Virus record (IMG/VR): IMGVR_UViG_3300032246_001125 | Location: 1-38,855 of that record | Direction: 5' to 3' (one strand) | DNA length: 38,855 nt | DNA from: a virus | Part shown: in pieces, positions 6,072-12,517 of the stretch | Layout: each line of letters begins with the position of its first letter | Position numbering within the stretch: position 1 is the first letter of the stretch | The notes under the pieces: generated by a model | Databases searched by the model: none | The model's input: the letters and a program-made list of their open reading frames with translations, nothing else | What the model was told of the DNA's origin: nothing | Position numbers and translations under genes: made by a program

Positions 6072-6314
6072 ATGACTGAATTTGAAAAGAACTGCTACGG
6101 TATGACTGAAGCTGACATCCGTGAAGAATACATGAATTCTATTACTGCTCGTCTGAGTGGTTTGGAAATGGTTGCGATGGGTGTGTTGTCTGATGCGCAA
6201 GAACTGATGACCTTTGGTCACGATCAAGCGACTGATCAGGCTCGCAAAAACATTAACATCGCAAAATTTATTCTGTCAGAAATGATGGAAGCAAAAATGT
6301 CTACTGCTGTTTAA
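6072..6314 (+). CDS. Small helical phage protein, unknown function
   Basis: The 80-residue protein starts MTEFEKNCYGMTEADIREEYM and is predicted to be almost entirely helical and acidic. The start chosen has an AAGGAAACGAA leader; an upstream in-frame ATG at 6048 lies at the predicted transcription start and would add eight residues. The sequence ISARL/ITARLSGLEMVAMGVLSDAQEL resembles helical-bundle regulators, but no DNA-binding or catalytic motif is visible. Comparable short early genes occur in cyanophages. It is the first gene after promoter P3 and is probably co-transcribed with the next gene. Confidence 0.65.
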   Translation: MTEFEKNCYGMTEADIREEYMNSITARLSGLEMVAMGVLSDAQELMTFGHDQATDQARKNINIAKFILSEMMEAKMSTAV

Positions 6315-6331
6315 TTGAAGAGGAATATATT

Positions 6332-6532
6332 ATGATCGTATTTAAAACTAAATCACAATTGCGTGCCGAAACTGAAAAACAAGTAAAGTTGTTTTTGAAA
6401 AAGGGTGGAAGCATTGAAGTCGTAAAACCACGCAAAGCACCAAAACAAATCATGCGTGCGAAAACATCTCGTGGATTCGTTTCTGGCACTGCTGGATTTG
6501 CAAACGGATTCCCACGCAAGACTTTGGCTTGA
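6332..6532 (+). CDS. Small basic protein, unknown function
   Basis: This 66-residue, strongly basic protein (about one quarter Lys plus Arg) contains KKGGSIEVVKPRKAPKQIMRAK and ends GFANGFPRKTLA. The charge would suit nucleic-acid or acidic-protein binding. The start has an AGAGGA site. It ends directly at promoter P4, whose -35 element begins at 6533, one base after the stop codon. Confidence 0.6.
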   Translation: MIVFKTKSQLRAETEKQVKLFLKKGGSIEVVKPRKAPKQIMRAKTSRGFVSGTAGFANGFPRKTLA

Positions 6533-6561
6533 TTGTCTTTAATTCTTAATTGAGGTATAAT
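6533..6561 (+). promoter_or_regulatory. Sigma70-type promoter P4
   Basis: TTGTCT (6533-6538), 17 bp beginning TTAATT, then TATAAT (6556-6561). This is the strongest of the four copies together with P1. It heads the cluster containing 33, 59 and 32. The predicted start point falls at or next to the ATG at 6569. Confidence 0.85.
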
Positions 6562-6568
6562 AGTTATT

Positions 6569-6922
6569 ATGACGATTATCCATACATCATTTAAAAAGTC
6601 TAAGAAACGCAAACCAAATGCAAAGCAACGAGAGTTGCAAGCATCATGGGAAGCCATGTTAAAGAAGTACCCCACAAAGACTTCGACTGTTTCAAGCAAG
6701 CACAAGAAACTCAGTGAGTCGGACTTCCTTGGGAAACCTGCTTGTCGTGAGACACCTAAGATTCCAAGTCTTCCATTTACTGGTGCACCATGTTACAAGA
6801 AATCCAATCCTGTGTACACTGGTAATGCTATTAAGGGTATTGGTACTATGCACAAGTCTAACGCTATACCAATTTTTACCGATGAACAAGCAATTGAAAT
6901 CGCAACAATGCGAAGAGGATAA
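6569..6922 (+). CDS. Conserved phage protein, basic N-terminus, possibly leaderless
   Basis: The 117-residue protein has a basic N-terminus (FKKSKKRKPNAKQRELQ) and a central CRETPKIPSLPFTGAPCYKK segment. It ends with GIGTMHKSNAIPIFTDEQAIEIATMRR. The latter resembles conserved proteins of T4-like cyanophages encoded near genes 33 and 59; function is unknown. The ATG lies only seven bases after the -10 element of P4 and has no Shine-Dalgarno sequence, so the message may be leaderless. The next in-frame ATG is 29 codons later, inside the conserved region, which supports the 6569 start. Confidence 0.7.
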   Translation: MTIIHTSFKKSKKRKPNAKQRELQASWEAMLKKYPTKTSTVSSKHKKLSESDFLGKPACRETPKIPSLPFTGAPCYKKSNPVYTGNAIKGIGTMHKSNAIPIFTDEQAIEIATMRRG

Positions 6923-6924
6923 TT

Positions 6925-7206
6925 ATGGAACTGAGTAAACAAGAATACCTTGACAAATTTTCACTGTGTGCCTACGACCAAGATGTCCAAGCACTAGAAA
7001 AGATCAAAGCAGTTTTAGTGAAAGAACGCACTGTCATGGATAGATGGTTCGACAAGTATCTAGAAATGTTTGAACGAAAAATGTCTACGGAAGATACTGA
7101 AACTCCAATCTGGAAATTATACAAAACTAAATCTAAGGAATATAGTGAACTCAACGGAATCATTAAAACAGCAGATATTTACATTAAAAAATTCAAAAGT
7201 GTTTGA
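6925..7206 (+). CDS. Small acidic/helical phage protein, unknown function
   Basis: The 93-residue protein is rich in Lys and Glu and predicted to be a helical hairpin or coiled coil (VQALEKIKAVLVKERTVMDRWFDKYLEMF, then WKLYKTKSKEYSELNGIIKTADIYIKKF). The ATG follows an AGAGGA site two bases after the previous gene. Its TGA overlaps the GTG start of the gp33-like gene. No family was recognised. Its position suggests a role in replication or late transcription. Confidence 0.65.
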   Translation: MELSKQEYLDKFSLCAYDQDVQALEKIKAVLVKERTVMDRWFDKYLEMFERKMSTEDTETPIWKLYKTKSKEYSELNGIIKTADIYIKKFKSV

Positions 7207-7414
7207 AGATTCGAATTCATTTTCCAAGTTCATTGAACAAACAGCAAGGGATAAGAAGTGTTCGCATGTAGATGCTATCTTGGATTACTGTAAAGAAAAC
7301 TATATCGATCCAGAAGAGATTAAATCTTTAGTGAATAAATCTTTAAAAGATAAAATGAAAATGGACTTTCAGGAAAATGGGTTCTTACCCAAGACTGCTA
7401 AATTGGATATGTAA
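7199..7414 (+). CDS. 33: gp33-like late transcription co-activator
   Basis: The 71-residue product (FEDSNSFSKFIEQTAR...VDAILDYCKENYIDPEEIKSLVNKSLKDKMKMDFQENGFLPKTAKLDM) shows the pattern of T4-like gp33: a FIE-type helix, a central AILDYCE-like helix and a C-terminal NxLPKTAxL motif. gp33 bridges the sliding clamp and RNA polymerase at late promoters recognised by gp55. The frame continues upstream of 7199, but that part overlaps the previous gene in another frame. The GTG at 7199 overlaps the upstream TGA and gives a family-like N-terminus, so coupling is likely. It is shorter than T4 gp33 but similar to marine forms. It lies directly before gene 59, which supports the call. Confidence 0.78.
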   Translation: MFEDSNSFSKFIEQTARDKKCSHVDAILDYCKENYIDPEEIKSLVNKSLKDKMKMDFQENGFLPKTAKLDM

Positions 7415-7418
7415 TTAA

Positions 7419-8015
7419 GTGGATGGATATAAAGTATGGAAGTTATATATGGCAGTGAAGTTACATTTCACTACCAACAAATATAATGTATTTAATAATC
7501 GTGGTCATGTAAAGGGTGGTAGAGATACTTTCTACAATCGTAATGATCGTTTTATTTTTGATAAATTGTCAAGGAGATTCGATACTGAAAGAGACATAAT
7601 CCAATATTTTGTGGCAAACTTTGCCTATGGAAACGACTCTGTGGCATATTCTGATAATGAAGCAGAAGAGAATCTAGTTAAATGGAATAAGAGGAAACAA
7701 AGTATTTCTCAAGTTTTCACTAACGACTTGCAAGTAATTATGCTTCATTTGGAAAAACAATCCCTTAAAATCGATAACTTGTACTCTGGTGGAAGTCCAG
7801 AACTATTGAAACTGTTTTTGGGTGGTTTTATTTCGATTGAAACAATGGTTATTTTGAATTCTATTACTAATTATCTTGCAGACTGGACTCATTTAAATTT
7901 GCTTTGGGATGAAGAATGTCGTAGAATAGATAAGTGTAAAGGGTTCGTGAAGTTTGATATCGAAAAACTTACACGGATGTACGAGCAATTTAAACAGGAA
8001 CTAGTAGAGTTGTAA
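7419..8015 (+). CDS. 59: gp59-like loader of gp41 helicase
   Basis: The 198-residue protein aligns by eye with T4 gp59 (217 residues). DGYKVWKLYMAVKLHFTTNKYNVF corresponds to the T4 N-terminal GKSVYKLYLMIKQH segment. The region RNDRFIFDKLSRRFDTERDIIQYFVANFAY matches the RRDKYFFQKLSEKY...IFISNLVAN part, and GFISIETMVILNSI matches NIISFETFILLDS. gp59 binds forks and loads the replicative helicase onto gp32-coated single-stranded DNA. The start is a GTG at 7419, five bases after the gp33 stop; no ATG is available in frame before residue 11. Located two genes before 32, as expected for its partner. Confidence 0.88.
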   Translation: MDGYKVWKLYMAVKLHFTTNKYNVFNNRGHVKGGRDTFYNRNDRFIFDKLSRRFDTERDIIQYFVANFAYGNDSVAYSDNEAEENLVKWNKRKQSISQVFTNDLQVIMLHLEKQSLKIDNLYSGGSPELLKLFLGGFISIETMVILNSITNYLADWTHLNLLWDEECRRIDKCKGFVKFDIEKLTRMYEQFKQELVEL

Positions 8016-8016
8016 A

Positions 8017-8211
8017 ATGACTCAGAAGAAATTTCGTCAGCAAGATGAAGACGATGAATTTGGTAGAAAGCGTGTTAAACATTCTAGAAACCAAAAAGGC
8101 GAAGGTATGAAAGTACTAAATAGTTATGTTGAAGAATACTATGATGATGAAGATCTAGATTATGATTTTGACATACATGAAGACAAACATACTAATACAA
8201 AAAAACATTAA
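8017..8211 (+). CDS. Small acidic-tailed phage protein
   Basis: This 64-residue protein has a basic N-terminal half (FGRKRVKHSRNQKGEGMK) and a very acidic C-terminal half (EEYYDDEDLDYDFDIHEDKH). The acidic tail resembles DNA-mimic or protein-docking tails, comparable in composition to the gp32 tail. Its start lies one base after the gp59 stop. Family unknown; its position between 59 and 32 suggests a replication accessory role. Confidence 0.6.
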   Translation: MTQKKFRQQDEDDEFGRKRVKHSRNQKGEGMKVLNSYVEEYYDDEDLDYDFDIHEDKHTNTKKH

Positions 8212-8235
8212 TACATTTAATATAAAGGAAATACG

Positions 8236-9159
8236 ATGGACATTCAAGCACTACGCAAAATGCGCAACACAGACTTCGGTAAAATCACATCCGAATTCGA
8301 AAAGATCGCCAATCCCGAATCATCAGGTGGTCAAAAATCCTATCAAGACGATCGCATCTGGAAGTTGGAAGCTGACAAGGCTGGCAACGGAACAGCAACA
8401 TTGCGATTCTTACCACGAGTAGAAGGTGATGAACTCCCATGGGTTCGAATCTTCAATCACTCATTTCAAGGACCAACTGGAAAGTGGTACATTGAAAACT
8501 CTCTAACAACCCTCAACGAAAAAGATCCTGTTGGTGAACTCAATTCTAAATTGTGGAATTCTGGTTCAGAAGCCAATAAGGAAATTGCTCGCAAGCAGAA
8601 GCGTCGTTTGTCTTACATTGCCAATGTGTTGGTGCTGTCTGATCCTAAGCATCCAGAAAATGAAGGCAAGGTAATGCTTTTCAAATTTGGTAAAAAGATC
8701 TTTGATAAGATTATGGACAAAGCACGACCAACTTTCGAAGATGAAAAGCCAGTCAATGTGTTTGATCCATATGATGGCGCAGACTTTAAGTTGCGCATGC
8801 GTAAGGTTGATGGTTATGCTAACTATGACCAATCAGCATTTATGGAACCTGCTCCATTGGCACAAGGTGATGAAGAAAAGATGGTTGCCATTCTTAATCG
8901 TCAATACAAACTTGCTGAATTCTTAGCACCAAAGAACTTCAAGTCTTTTGAAGAACTGTCTAAGAAATTGGCTGATGTACTTGATGGAGAATCCTCACCA
9001 GTTAAGTCTGCAGCGAAGTTGTCTGAAGATGATAACTATACACCACCAACTCGTTCTGCTCCGCAAGCAGTTGCTGCAAAACCAGTTAGTGTTACTAAAT
9101 CTACGGATGATGACGAAGATGTTATGTCATACTTCCAGAAGATTGCTGACGAAGCATAA
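8236..9159 (+). CDS. 32: gp32-like single-stranded DNA-binding protein
   Basis: The 307-residue protein is close to T4 gp32 (301 residues). The N-terminal basic cooperativity region (MDIQALRKMRNTDF) is followed by the OB-fold core with WKLEADKAGNGTATLRFLPR, FNHSFQGPTGKWYIENSLTTL, and YIANVLVLSDPKHPENEGKVMLFKFGKKIFDKI. The C-terminus is Ser/Ala-rich and then acidic (STDDDEDVMSYFQKIADEA), the tail that recruits replication proteins. The Zn-finger Cys/His set of T4 gp32 is not evident in the core, as in many marine relatives. The ribosome binding site AAAGGAA precedes the ATG. It coats single-stranded DNA during replication, recombination and repair. Confidence 0.95.
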   Translation: MDIQALRKMRNTDFGKITSEFEKIANPESSGGQKSYQDDRIWKLEADKAGNGTATLRFLPRVEGDELPWVRIFNHSFQGPTGKWYIENSLTTLNEKDPVGELNSKLWNSGSEANKEIARKQKRRLSYIANVLVLSDPKHPENEGKVMLFKFGKKIFDKIMDKARPTFEDEKPVNVFDPYDGADFKLRMRKVDGYANYDQSAFMEPAPLAQGDEEKMVAILNRQYKLAEFLAPKNFKSFEELSKKLADVLDGESSPVKSAAKLSEDDNYTPPTRSAPQAVAAKPVSVTKSTDDDEDVMSYFQKIADEA

Positions 9160-9200
9160 TAATGATTTTCATTAGGTAACAATAATCAATTATCGCCTCA

Positions 9201-9243
9201 AATCCTGTCACTGTTATCATAAGTAATAATGACAGGATTTTCT
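9201..9243 (+). terminator. Hairpin between gene 32 and pqqA, terminator or attenuator
   Basis: Ten-base stem AATCCTGTCA/TGACAGGATT (9201-9210, 9230-9239) with a 19-base loop, followed by TTCTGTC. The T tract is short, so partial read-through into pqqA is plausible. Confidence 0.6.
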
Positions 9244-9265
9244 GTCACTCTTTAGGAGAATTATT

Positions 9266-9337
9266 ATGTGGACTAAACCTGCTGCGACAGAAATGCGTTT
9301 TGGATTTGAAGTTACTATGTATGTGATGAATCGATAA
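9266..9337 (+). CDS. pqqA: PqqA, PQQ precursor peptide
   Basis: A 23-codon gene. The peptide starts MWTKPA and contains [10 protein letters not shown] and a C-terminal NR. It has the same length as Klebsiella PqqA and identical residues at the defining positions: Trp2, Lys4, Pro5, Arg11, Gly13, Glu15, Val16, Thr17, Tyr19, Asn22 and Arg23. Glu15 and Tyr19 are the residues that PqqE, with PqqD, cross-links to build pyrroloquinoline quinone. A ribosome binding site AGGAG sits eight bases upstream, and a terminator follows at 9374. No pqqB, C, D or E is visible here, so the peptide would depend on host enzymes. PQQ is the cofactor of methanol dehydrogenases, so the gene would support energy gain from methanol during infection. 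The gene is preceded by a hairpin; no separate promoter was found. Confidence 0.93.
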   Translation: MWTKPAATEMRFGFEVTMYVMNR

Positions 9338-9373
9338 ACACTAACTCTGCAAATCGCCTGAGTTATTAGTTAG

Positions 9374-9400
9374 AAAGGGATCCGTTGGATCCCTTTTTTT
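9374..9400 (+). terminator. Strong terminator between convergent blocks
   Basis: Ten-base perfect stem AAAGGGATCC/GGATCCCTTT with a three-base loop, followed by further T residues to 9400. It ends the + strand pqqA transcript. On the - strand the stem could also act after the gene that ends at 9399, but the T tract there is short. Confidence 0.88.
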
Positions 9401-11204
9401 ATGCGTATCTACTATTGAAGTACCTATTGGAACTGGGTTCATCTGATCGAACAGACTTCCTTGCTGCTTGAGTTGTGTTGTTATTAACTACATTGTTTGA
9501 TGTATTGAGAACTGTTTTAGTATCTTCTGGTTTCTTACCAGATGCAGCTTTCAAATCTTCGTTTTCTTTAGATCCACCGAACAATTTATCACCTAACCAT
9601 GATGCAGTAGATGTAACACCTTTACCAACACTTTCAGCACCACTGACTAGAGAATCTTTGTTATTCATAATAGCTCCAGCTGCCATTCCTGCTGGAGTAT
9701 ATTTCATAAACATATCTTTGGCACCACCAGCAAATTTAGATAGACCAGATTCTTTAGGCTTACCAGTTGCTGGATCAATTTCTTCTTTGCCGAATCCCAA
9801 CCAACTTTTAGCACCTTGATATCCTTCAGTGATTGCCCCACCAGCTTTTTTACCGATTTCTGAACCACCATAATATCCAAGAGCACCACCAACTAGTCCA
9901 CCAATGGCTGTTCCAACAACAGGAACAACTGAACCAATAGCAGCACCTGCTGCTGCGCCAGCAAAAGCACCGCCAGCACCACCAACTCCACCACCAATTG
10001 CTTCGCCCTTTTTAACCTGTCCTTCTTCTTTGGTTATTTCTCCACGCTGAACTGCATCTTCAGCATCATTATATCCAGTGTATGCGTCATAAGCACCCAT
10101 GGCAACACCACCGATTGCTCCAATCTTTGTTGCGTGTCTACCTAAGAAACCAGCTGTTTTACTAAGCATCCCACCAGCTTTTGCTAGTTTACCCTTGCCT
10201 TTACCCAGTAGATCCGAAGCAGTTTCTAACATCGAGCCACCACTTTCACCGCCACCACCACTTCCACCGCCAGCACCACCTTCTTTAAGTGCTTCAAGCA
10301 TTTGCTTTTGTACTTCTAAAGACTGAATGAGTGTTTGACCCATTGTTGTTTCGTTCGCAGCTTCTCCCTTTTGGAGATTGATCATTTGTGAAGCAGATTC
10401 AGCTTGAATTCTAGAATCTTCTTGTTGATCTTCTGTCTTTTCTGTATGCTTAGGTTCTTTTGATGCATTACCTTCTTGTATTTCTTTCTTAGCATCAGCT
10501 TTCAATCTCGATTGCTCTCTTGGATCAATCTCCATTATCTTTTTAGTTGCCTTATCTCTGGCTTCTAAGTCTTTAACCTTTGGCGCATATCCTGCTGCTT
10601 TAGATTCATCAATTCTTTTTTGAGCTTCTGTTAATTCTTTTTCTTTTTCTTTAAGTTCAGCGAAGCGTTTCTTTGCGTCTTCAGCTGCATAGTCTTCACC
10701 CTTGAGATTCTTTAAAGCAATTGCTCTTGGATCATTTTGAATAGCACCCTTAACAAACTCGCCTTCTTCTTTCTTATACGCTTGCTTTTGCTCTCTTTTG
10801 TCTAACCAACCAGACACTGCCATTCCTGGACTGAATTTACCCATCCAGTTATTCTTTTTAATGTCTTCTGTTTGATCACCACCAAGAAGAATCTTTCTTA
10901 AACGAGATCCTTTACCATCTTCACCTCTAGCAAGTTTAACATCTTTACTATTAACTTGTTCTGCTTTTTCTGAACCAAATCCACCCTTAATTGCATTCTT
11001 GATGGTTATTTTTGTTTGATCTTCAATCTTTTGCGCAAGAGTTTTTAAATTTTCGTTTAATGTTTCTATTACTTTGGTAGATTTACTATCTTCACTAGAT
11101 TTTTTTGATGAGTCTACCTTCTCCGATAACTCTTTAAGGTTTCGAAGGCTTTTGGCTTGTTCAAACATTATTACATTGCTGAACTGGGTAGATGCTTGTG
11201 CCAT
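9399..11204 (-). CDS. Tape-measure-like tail protein (gp29-like)
   Basis: The 601-residue protein is close in length to T4 gp29 (590), the tail-length ruler and hub component. The N-terminal half is charged and helical, with coiled-coil patterns (ETLNENLKTLAQKIEDQTK, KKRFAELKEKEKELTEAQKRIDESK). A glycine-rich hinge (GGAGGGSGGGGESGG, about residues 310-325) leads to a hydrophobic Gly/Ala-rich segment (about residues 350-450: GAIGGVAMGAYDAY, GGAFAGAAAGAAIGSVVPVVG). That segment would insert into the host membrane when DNA is injected. A low-complexity Asn/Ser tail closes the protein. It lies directly after the frameshift chaperone gene, as tape measures do in many tailed phages. No sequence identity to T4 gp29 was verified; the assignment rests on architecture and position. 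Confidence 0.65.
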   Translation of the reverse strand: MAQASTQFSNVIMFEQAKSLRNLKELSEKVDSSKKSSEDSKSTKVIETLNENLKTLAQKIEDQTKITIKNAIKGGFGSEKAEQVNSKDVKLARGEDGKGSRLRKILLGGDQTEDIKKNNWMGKFSPGMAVSGWLDKREQKQAYKKEEGEFVKGAIQNDPRAIALKNLKGEDYAAEDAKKRFAELKEKEKELTEAQKRIDESKAAGYAPKVKDLEARDKATKKIMEIDPREQSRLKADAKKEIQEGNASKEPKHTEKTEDQQEDSRIQAESASQMINLQKGEAANETTMGQTLIQSLEVQKQMLEALKEGGAGGGSGGGGESGGSMLETASDLLGKGKGKLAKAGGMLSKTAGFLGRHATKIGAIGGVAMGAYDAYTGYNDAEDAVQRGEITKEEGQVKKGEAIGGGVGGAGGAFAGAAAGAAIGSVVPVVGTAIGGLVGGALGYYGGSEIGKKAGGAITEGYQGAKSWLGFGKEEIDPATGKPKESGLSKFAGGAKDMFMKYTPAGMAAGAIMNNKDSLVSGAESVGKGVTSTASWLGDKLFGGSKENEDLKAASGKKPEDTKTVLNTSNNVVNNNTTQAARKSVRSDEPSSNRYFNSRYA

Positions 11205-11205
11205 T

Positions 11206-11388
11206 TTACTTATTTCTCTCTATTCGTTGTTTTTCTTCTTCTAAATGCCCTATCAGCATTGATACATAAATTTCTCGTTCAAATGGTATCATGTTTTCAA
11301 TCTCAGCCAAGCTGTACTTGTGGTATTGCATCAAAGCGAAGTTTGTTTTATAATAATTCGCCAATGATTCGTGACTGAGATTAATCAA
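11206..11388 (-). CDS. -1 frameshift extension of the gp26-like chaperone
   Basis: This 60-residue frame (INLSHESLANYYKTNFALMQYHKYSLAEIENMIPFEREIYVSMLIGHLEEEKQRIERNK) begins with a TTG inside the T run that ends the gp26-like gene, and has no usable ATG or ribosome binding site of its own. A -1 slip on TTTTTTT would join it to the upstream protein, giving a fusion of about 296 residues. The helical region and FEREIYVSMLI motif recall the C-terminal extensions of tail assembly chaperones that interact with the tape measure. It ends one base before the tape-measure start. Independent translation from the TTG is the alternative. Confidence 0.75.
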   Translation of the reverse strand: MINLSHESLANYYKTNFALMQYHKYSLAEIENMIPFEREIYVSMLIGHLEEEKQRIERNK

Positions 11389-12095
11389 AAAAAACTGGCT
11401 GTTCCCTCCAGAACTGTAATGTTATGAGCACCACATGCTGGACAATCATATTCGATATCTTGTTTATACTTTGGAACAGTTGTAAAGAAGTTTTCGATCT
11501 TATCGAATTGCTCTTTAGTTAGGTTCATTACAAACTCTTCAATCTCTGCTTTGGTCTGTTCTTTCGTATAGAAAACTTCTTCATCAGTATAAATTGCTTG
11601 AATACATTCTATAACTACATCCATAATTGCATTGATGTCGTCTTTATTAATATCTGTTCTTTTTAGAGTATCGATACTTGGGTATCTCATTAATACACCA
11701 ACATCTCCAAAGAGAGGAATTCTATTTGTATGATCTGGATCCTTAATCAATGGAATCTTTGTCAGATCAATATTTAACTTTACTTTATTCTTTTCTTGGT
11801 CACATTGACCGCATGTAAAGATTAACTCTACTTCTTCACCAACAGACTTAGCTCTGATTTGAGTAAACAAATACTCAACATCAAATAATGCTAGTGAGTT
11901 GACATCAATTGGATCCTTTACGCAAGATTTAATAATCTCTTTTAGCGTACCGATCATTACATTAATATCATCGCTTTGTTGAGCAAGAAGTAATGCTTTT
12001 TCTTCTCTTACTAAAAATGGTCTAAAACTAATAGCTTGTTCTGTTGACGGAATATACGCATTATAATATGGTGTACTCATTTGTGGCAATGCCAT
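11385..12095 (-). CDS. 26: gp26-like baseplate hub / tail assembly protein (zero frame)
   Basis: The 236-residue protein matches the T4 gp26-type family of marine phages (T4 gp26 is 208 residues). It starts MALPQMSTPYYNAYIPSTEQAISFRPFLVREEKALLLAQQS, which is the conserved N-terminal block of this family. Two CxxC pairs, CGQCD and CPAC, are spaced to form a zinc-binding treble-clef-like site. The gene ends with GTASFF and a stop codon directly after a T run that supports -1 frameshifting. gp26 acts in hub assembly, and the arrangement here, with tape measure downstream, resembles the lambda G/GT chaperone pair. The AAAGGAG site before the ATG is strong. It is cotranscribed with the terminase gene upstream. 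Confidence 0.82.
   Translation of the reverse strand: MALPQMSTPYYNAYIPSTEQAISFRPFLVREEKALLLAQQSDDINVMIGTLKEIIKSCVKDPIDVNSLALFDVEYLFTQIRAKSVGEEVELIFTCGQCDQEKNKVKLNIDLTKIPLIKDPDHTNRIPLFGDVGVLMRYPSIDTLKRTDINKDDINAIMDVVIECIQAIYTDEEVFYTKEQTKAEIEEFVMNLTKEQFDKIENFFTTVPKYKQDIEYDCPACGAHNITVLEGTASFF
11387..11394 (-). other. Programmed -1 frameshift site
   Basis: On the - strand the coding end reads GCC AGT TTT TTT TGA. The eight consecutive T residues supply a perfect heptamer T TTT TTT in the zero frame, immediately before the stop codon. After a -1 slip the next codons are TTG ATT AAT and continue for 60 residues. The slip is of the X-XXY-YYZ type. Confidence 0.75.
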
Positions 12096-12098
12096 AAT

Positions 12099-12515
12099 TC
12101 ACTCTCCTTTGTTCATTTTATCAATCAATTTATTCAATTCGCTAGTGCTACCTACAAAGATAGCATTATTCGTAACACTCTTTGCTCCATCTTTTGGAGT
12201 ATCTAATTTCTGTTTCTGTTGATGCAGATCCATCAACTGAGAGTTAATGTCAGCAACTTGTTTCATCAAATTACCAACAACCTCGAATGCTCTTGGATGC
12301 TCTGAAGATTTTGCTACTTCAAGAGCATGCGTTAGGGCATCTTGTCCGCTTTGAAGTAGCGAGAGTAAGTTTGATCTAGTTTTATCGTAATCCGATTCAA
12401 TTTTACTCTGGCTACTCTCAATTATTTCCCCAGTGGCTGCATCAACTACTTCACCTTTAGACAAATCAATAGGTTCCATATTAAATACATTACTCAAATT
12501 ATCATCAATTTTCAT
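12099..12515 (-). CDS. 16: Small terminase subunit, gp16-like
   Basis: The 138-residue protein shows the gp16 pattern of T4-like marine phages. Its N-terminus is VVDAATGEIIESS, followed by two long helices (NLLSLLQSGQDALTHALEVAKSSEHPRAFEVVGNLMKQVADINSQLMDLHQQKQKL). The C-terminus is NNAIFVGSTSELNKLIDKM. The central helices form the ring-forming coiled coil that binds DNA at packaging initiation and stimulates gp17. The large subunit gene is not in the window. It lies between the gp26 gene and the holin-like gene, with no strong ribosome binding site; translational coupling to the upstream gene is likely. Confidence 0.85.
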   Translation of the reverse strand: MKIDDNLSNVFNMEPIDLSKGEVVDAATGEIIESSQSKIESDYDKTRSNLLSLLQSGQDALTHALEVAKSSEHPRAFEVVGNLMKQVADINSQLMDLHQQKQKLDTPKDGAKSVTNNAIFVGSTSELNKLIDKMNKGE

Positions 12516-12517
12516 AG

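Noticed and set aside
6301-6705. 134-codon - strand open frame across promoter P4
   Set aside because: Crosses three short + strand genes with good ribosome binding sites and a strong promoter; no family pattern.
7070-7198. N-terminal extension of the gp33-like frame (MNEKCLRKILKLQSGNY...)
   Set aside because: Overlaps the preceding gene in another frame and does not resemble gp33; the GTG at 7199 gives the family-like protein.
9374-9396. GGATCC palindrome as an attachment or recombination site
   Set aside because: Better explained as a terminator stem with a following T tract; no integrase is present.
9475-9819. 114-codon open frame on the + strand opposite the tape-measure-like gene
   Set aside because: Antisense to a gene with a clear protein pattern, no ribosome binding site, biased by the repetitive Gly/Ala coding on the other strand.
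10099-10326. Proline-rich open frame on the + strand (PPPPLPPPAPPS)
   Set aside because: It is the shadow of the glycine-rich hinge of the tape-measure-like protein on the - strand.
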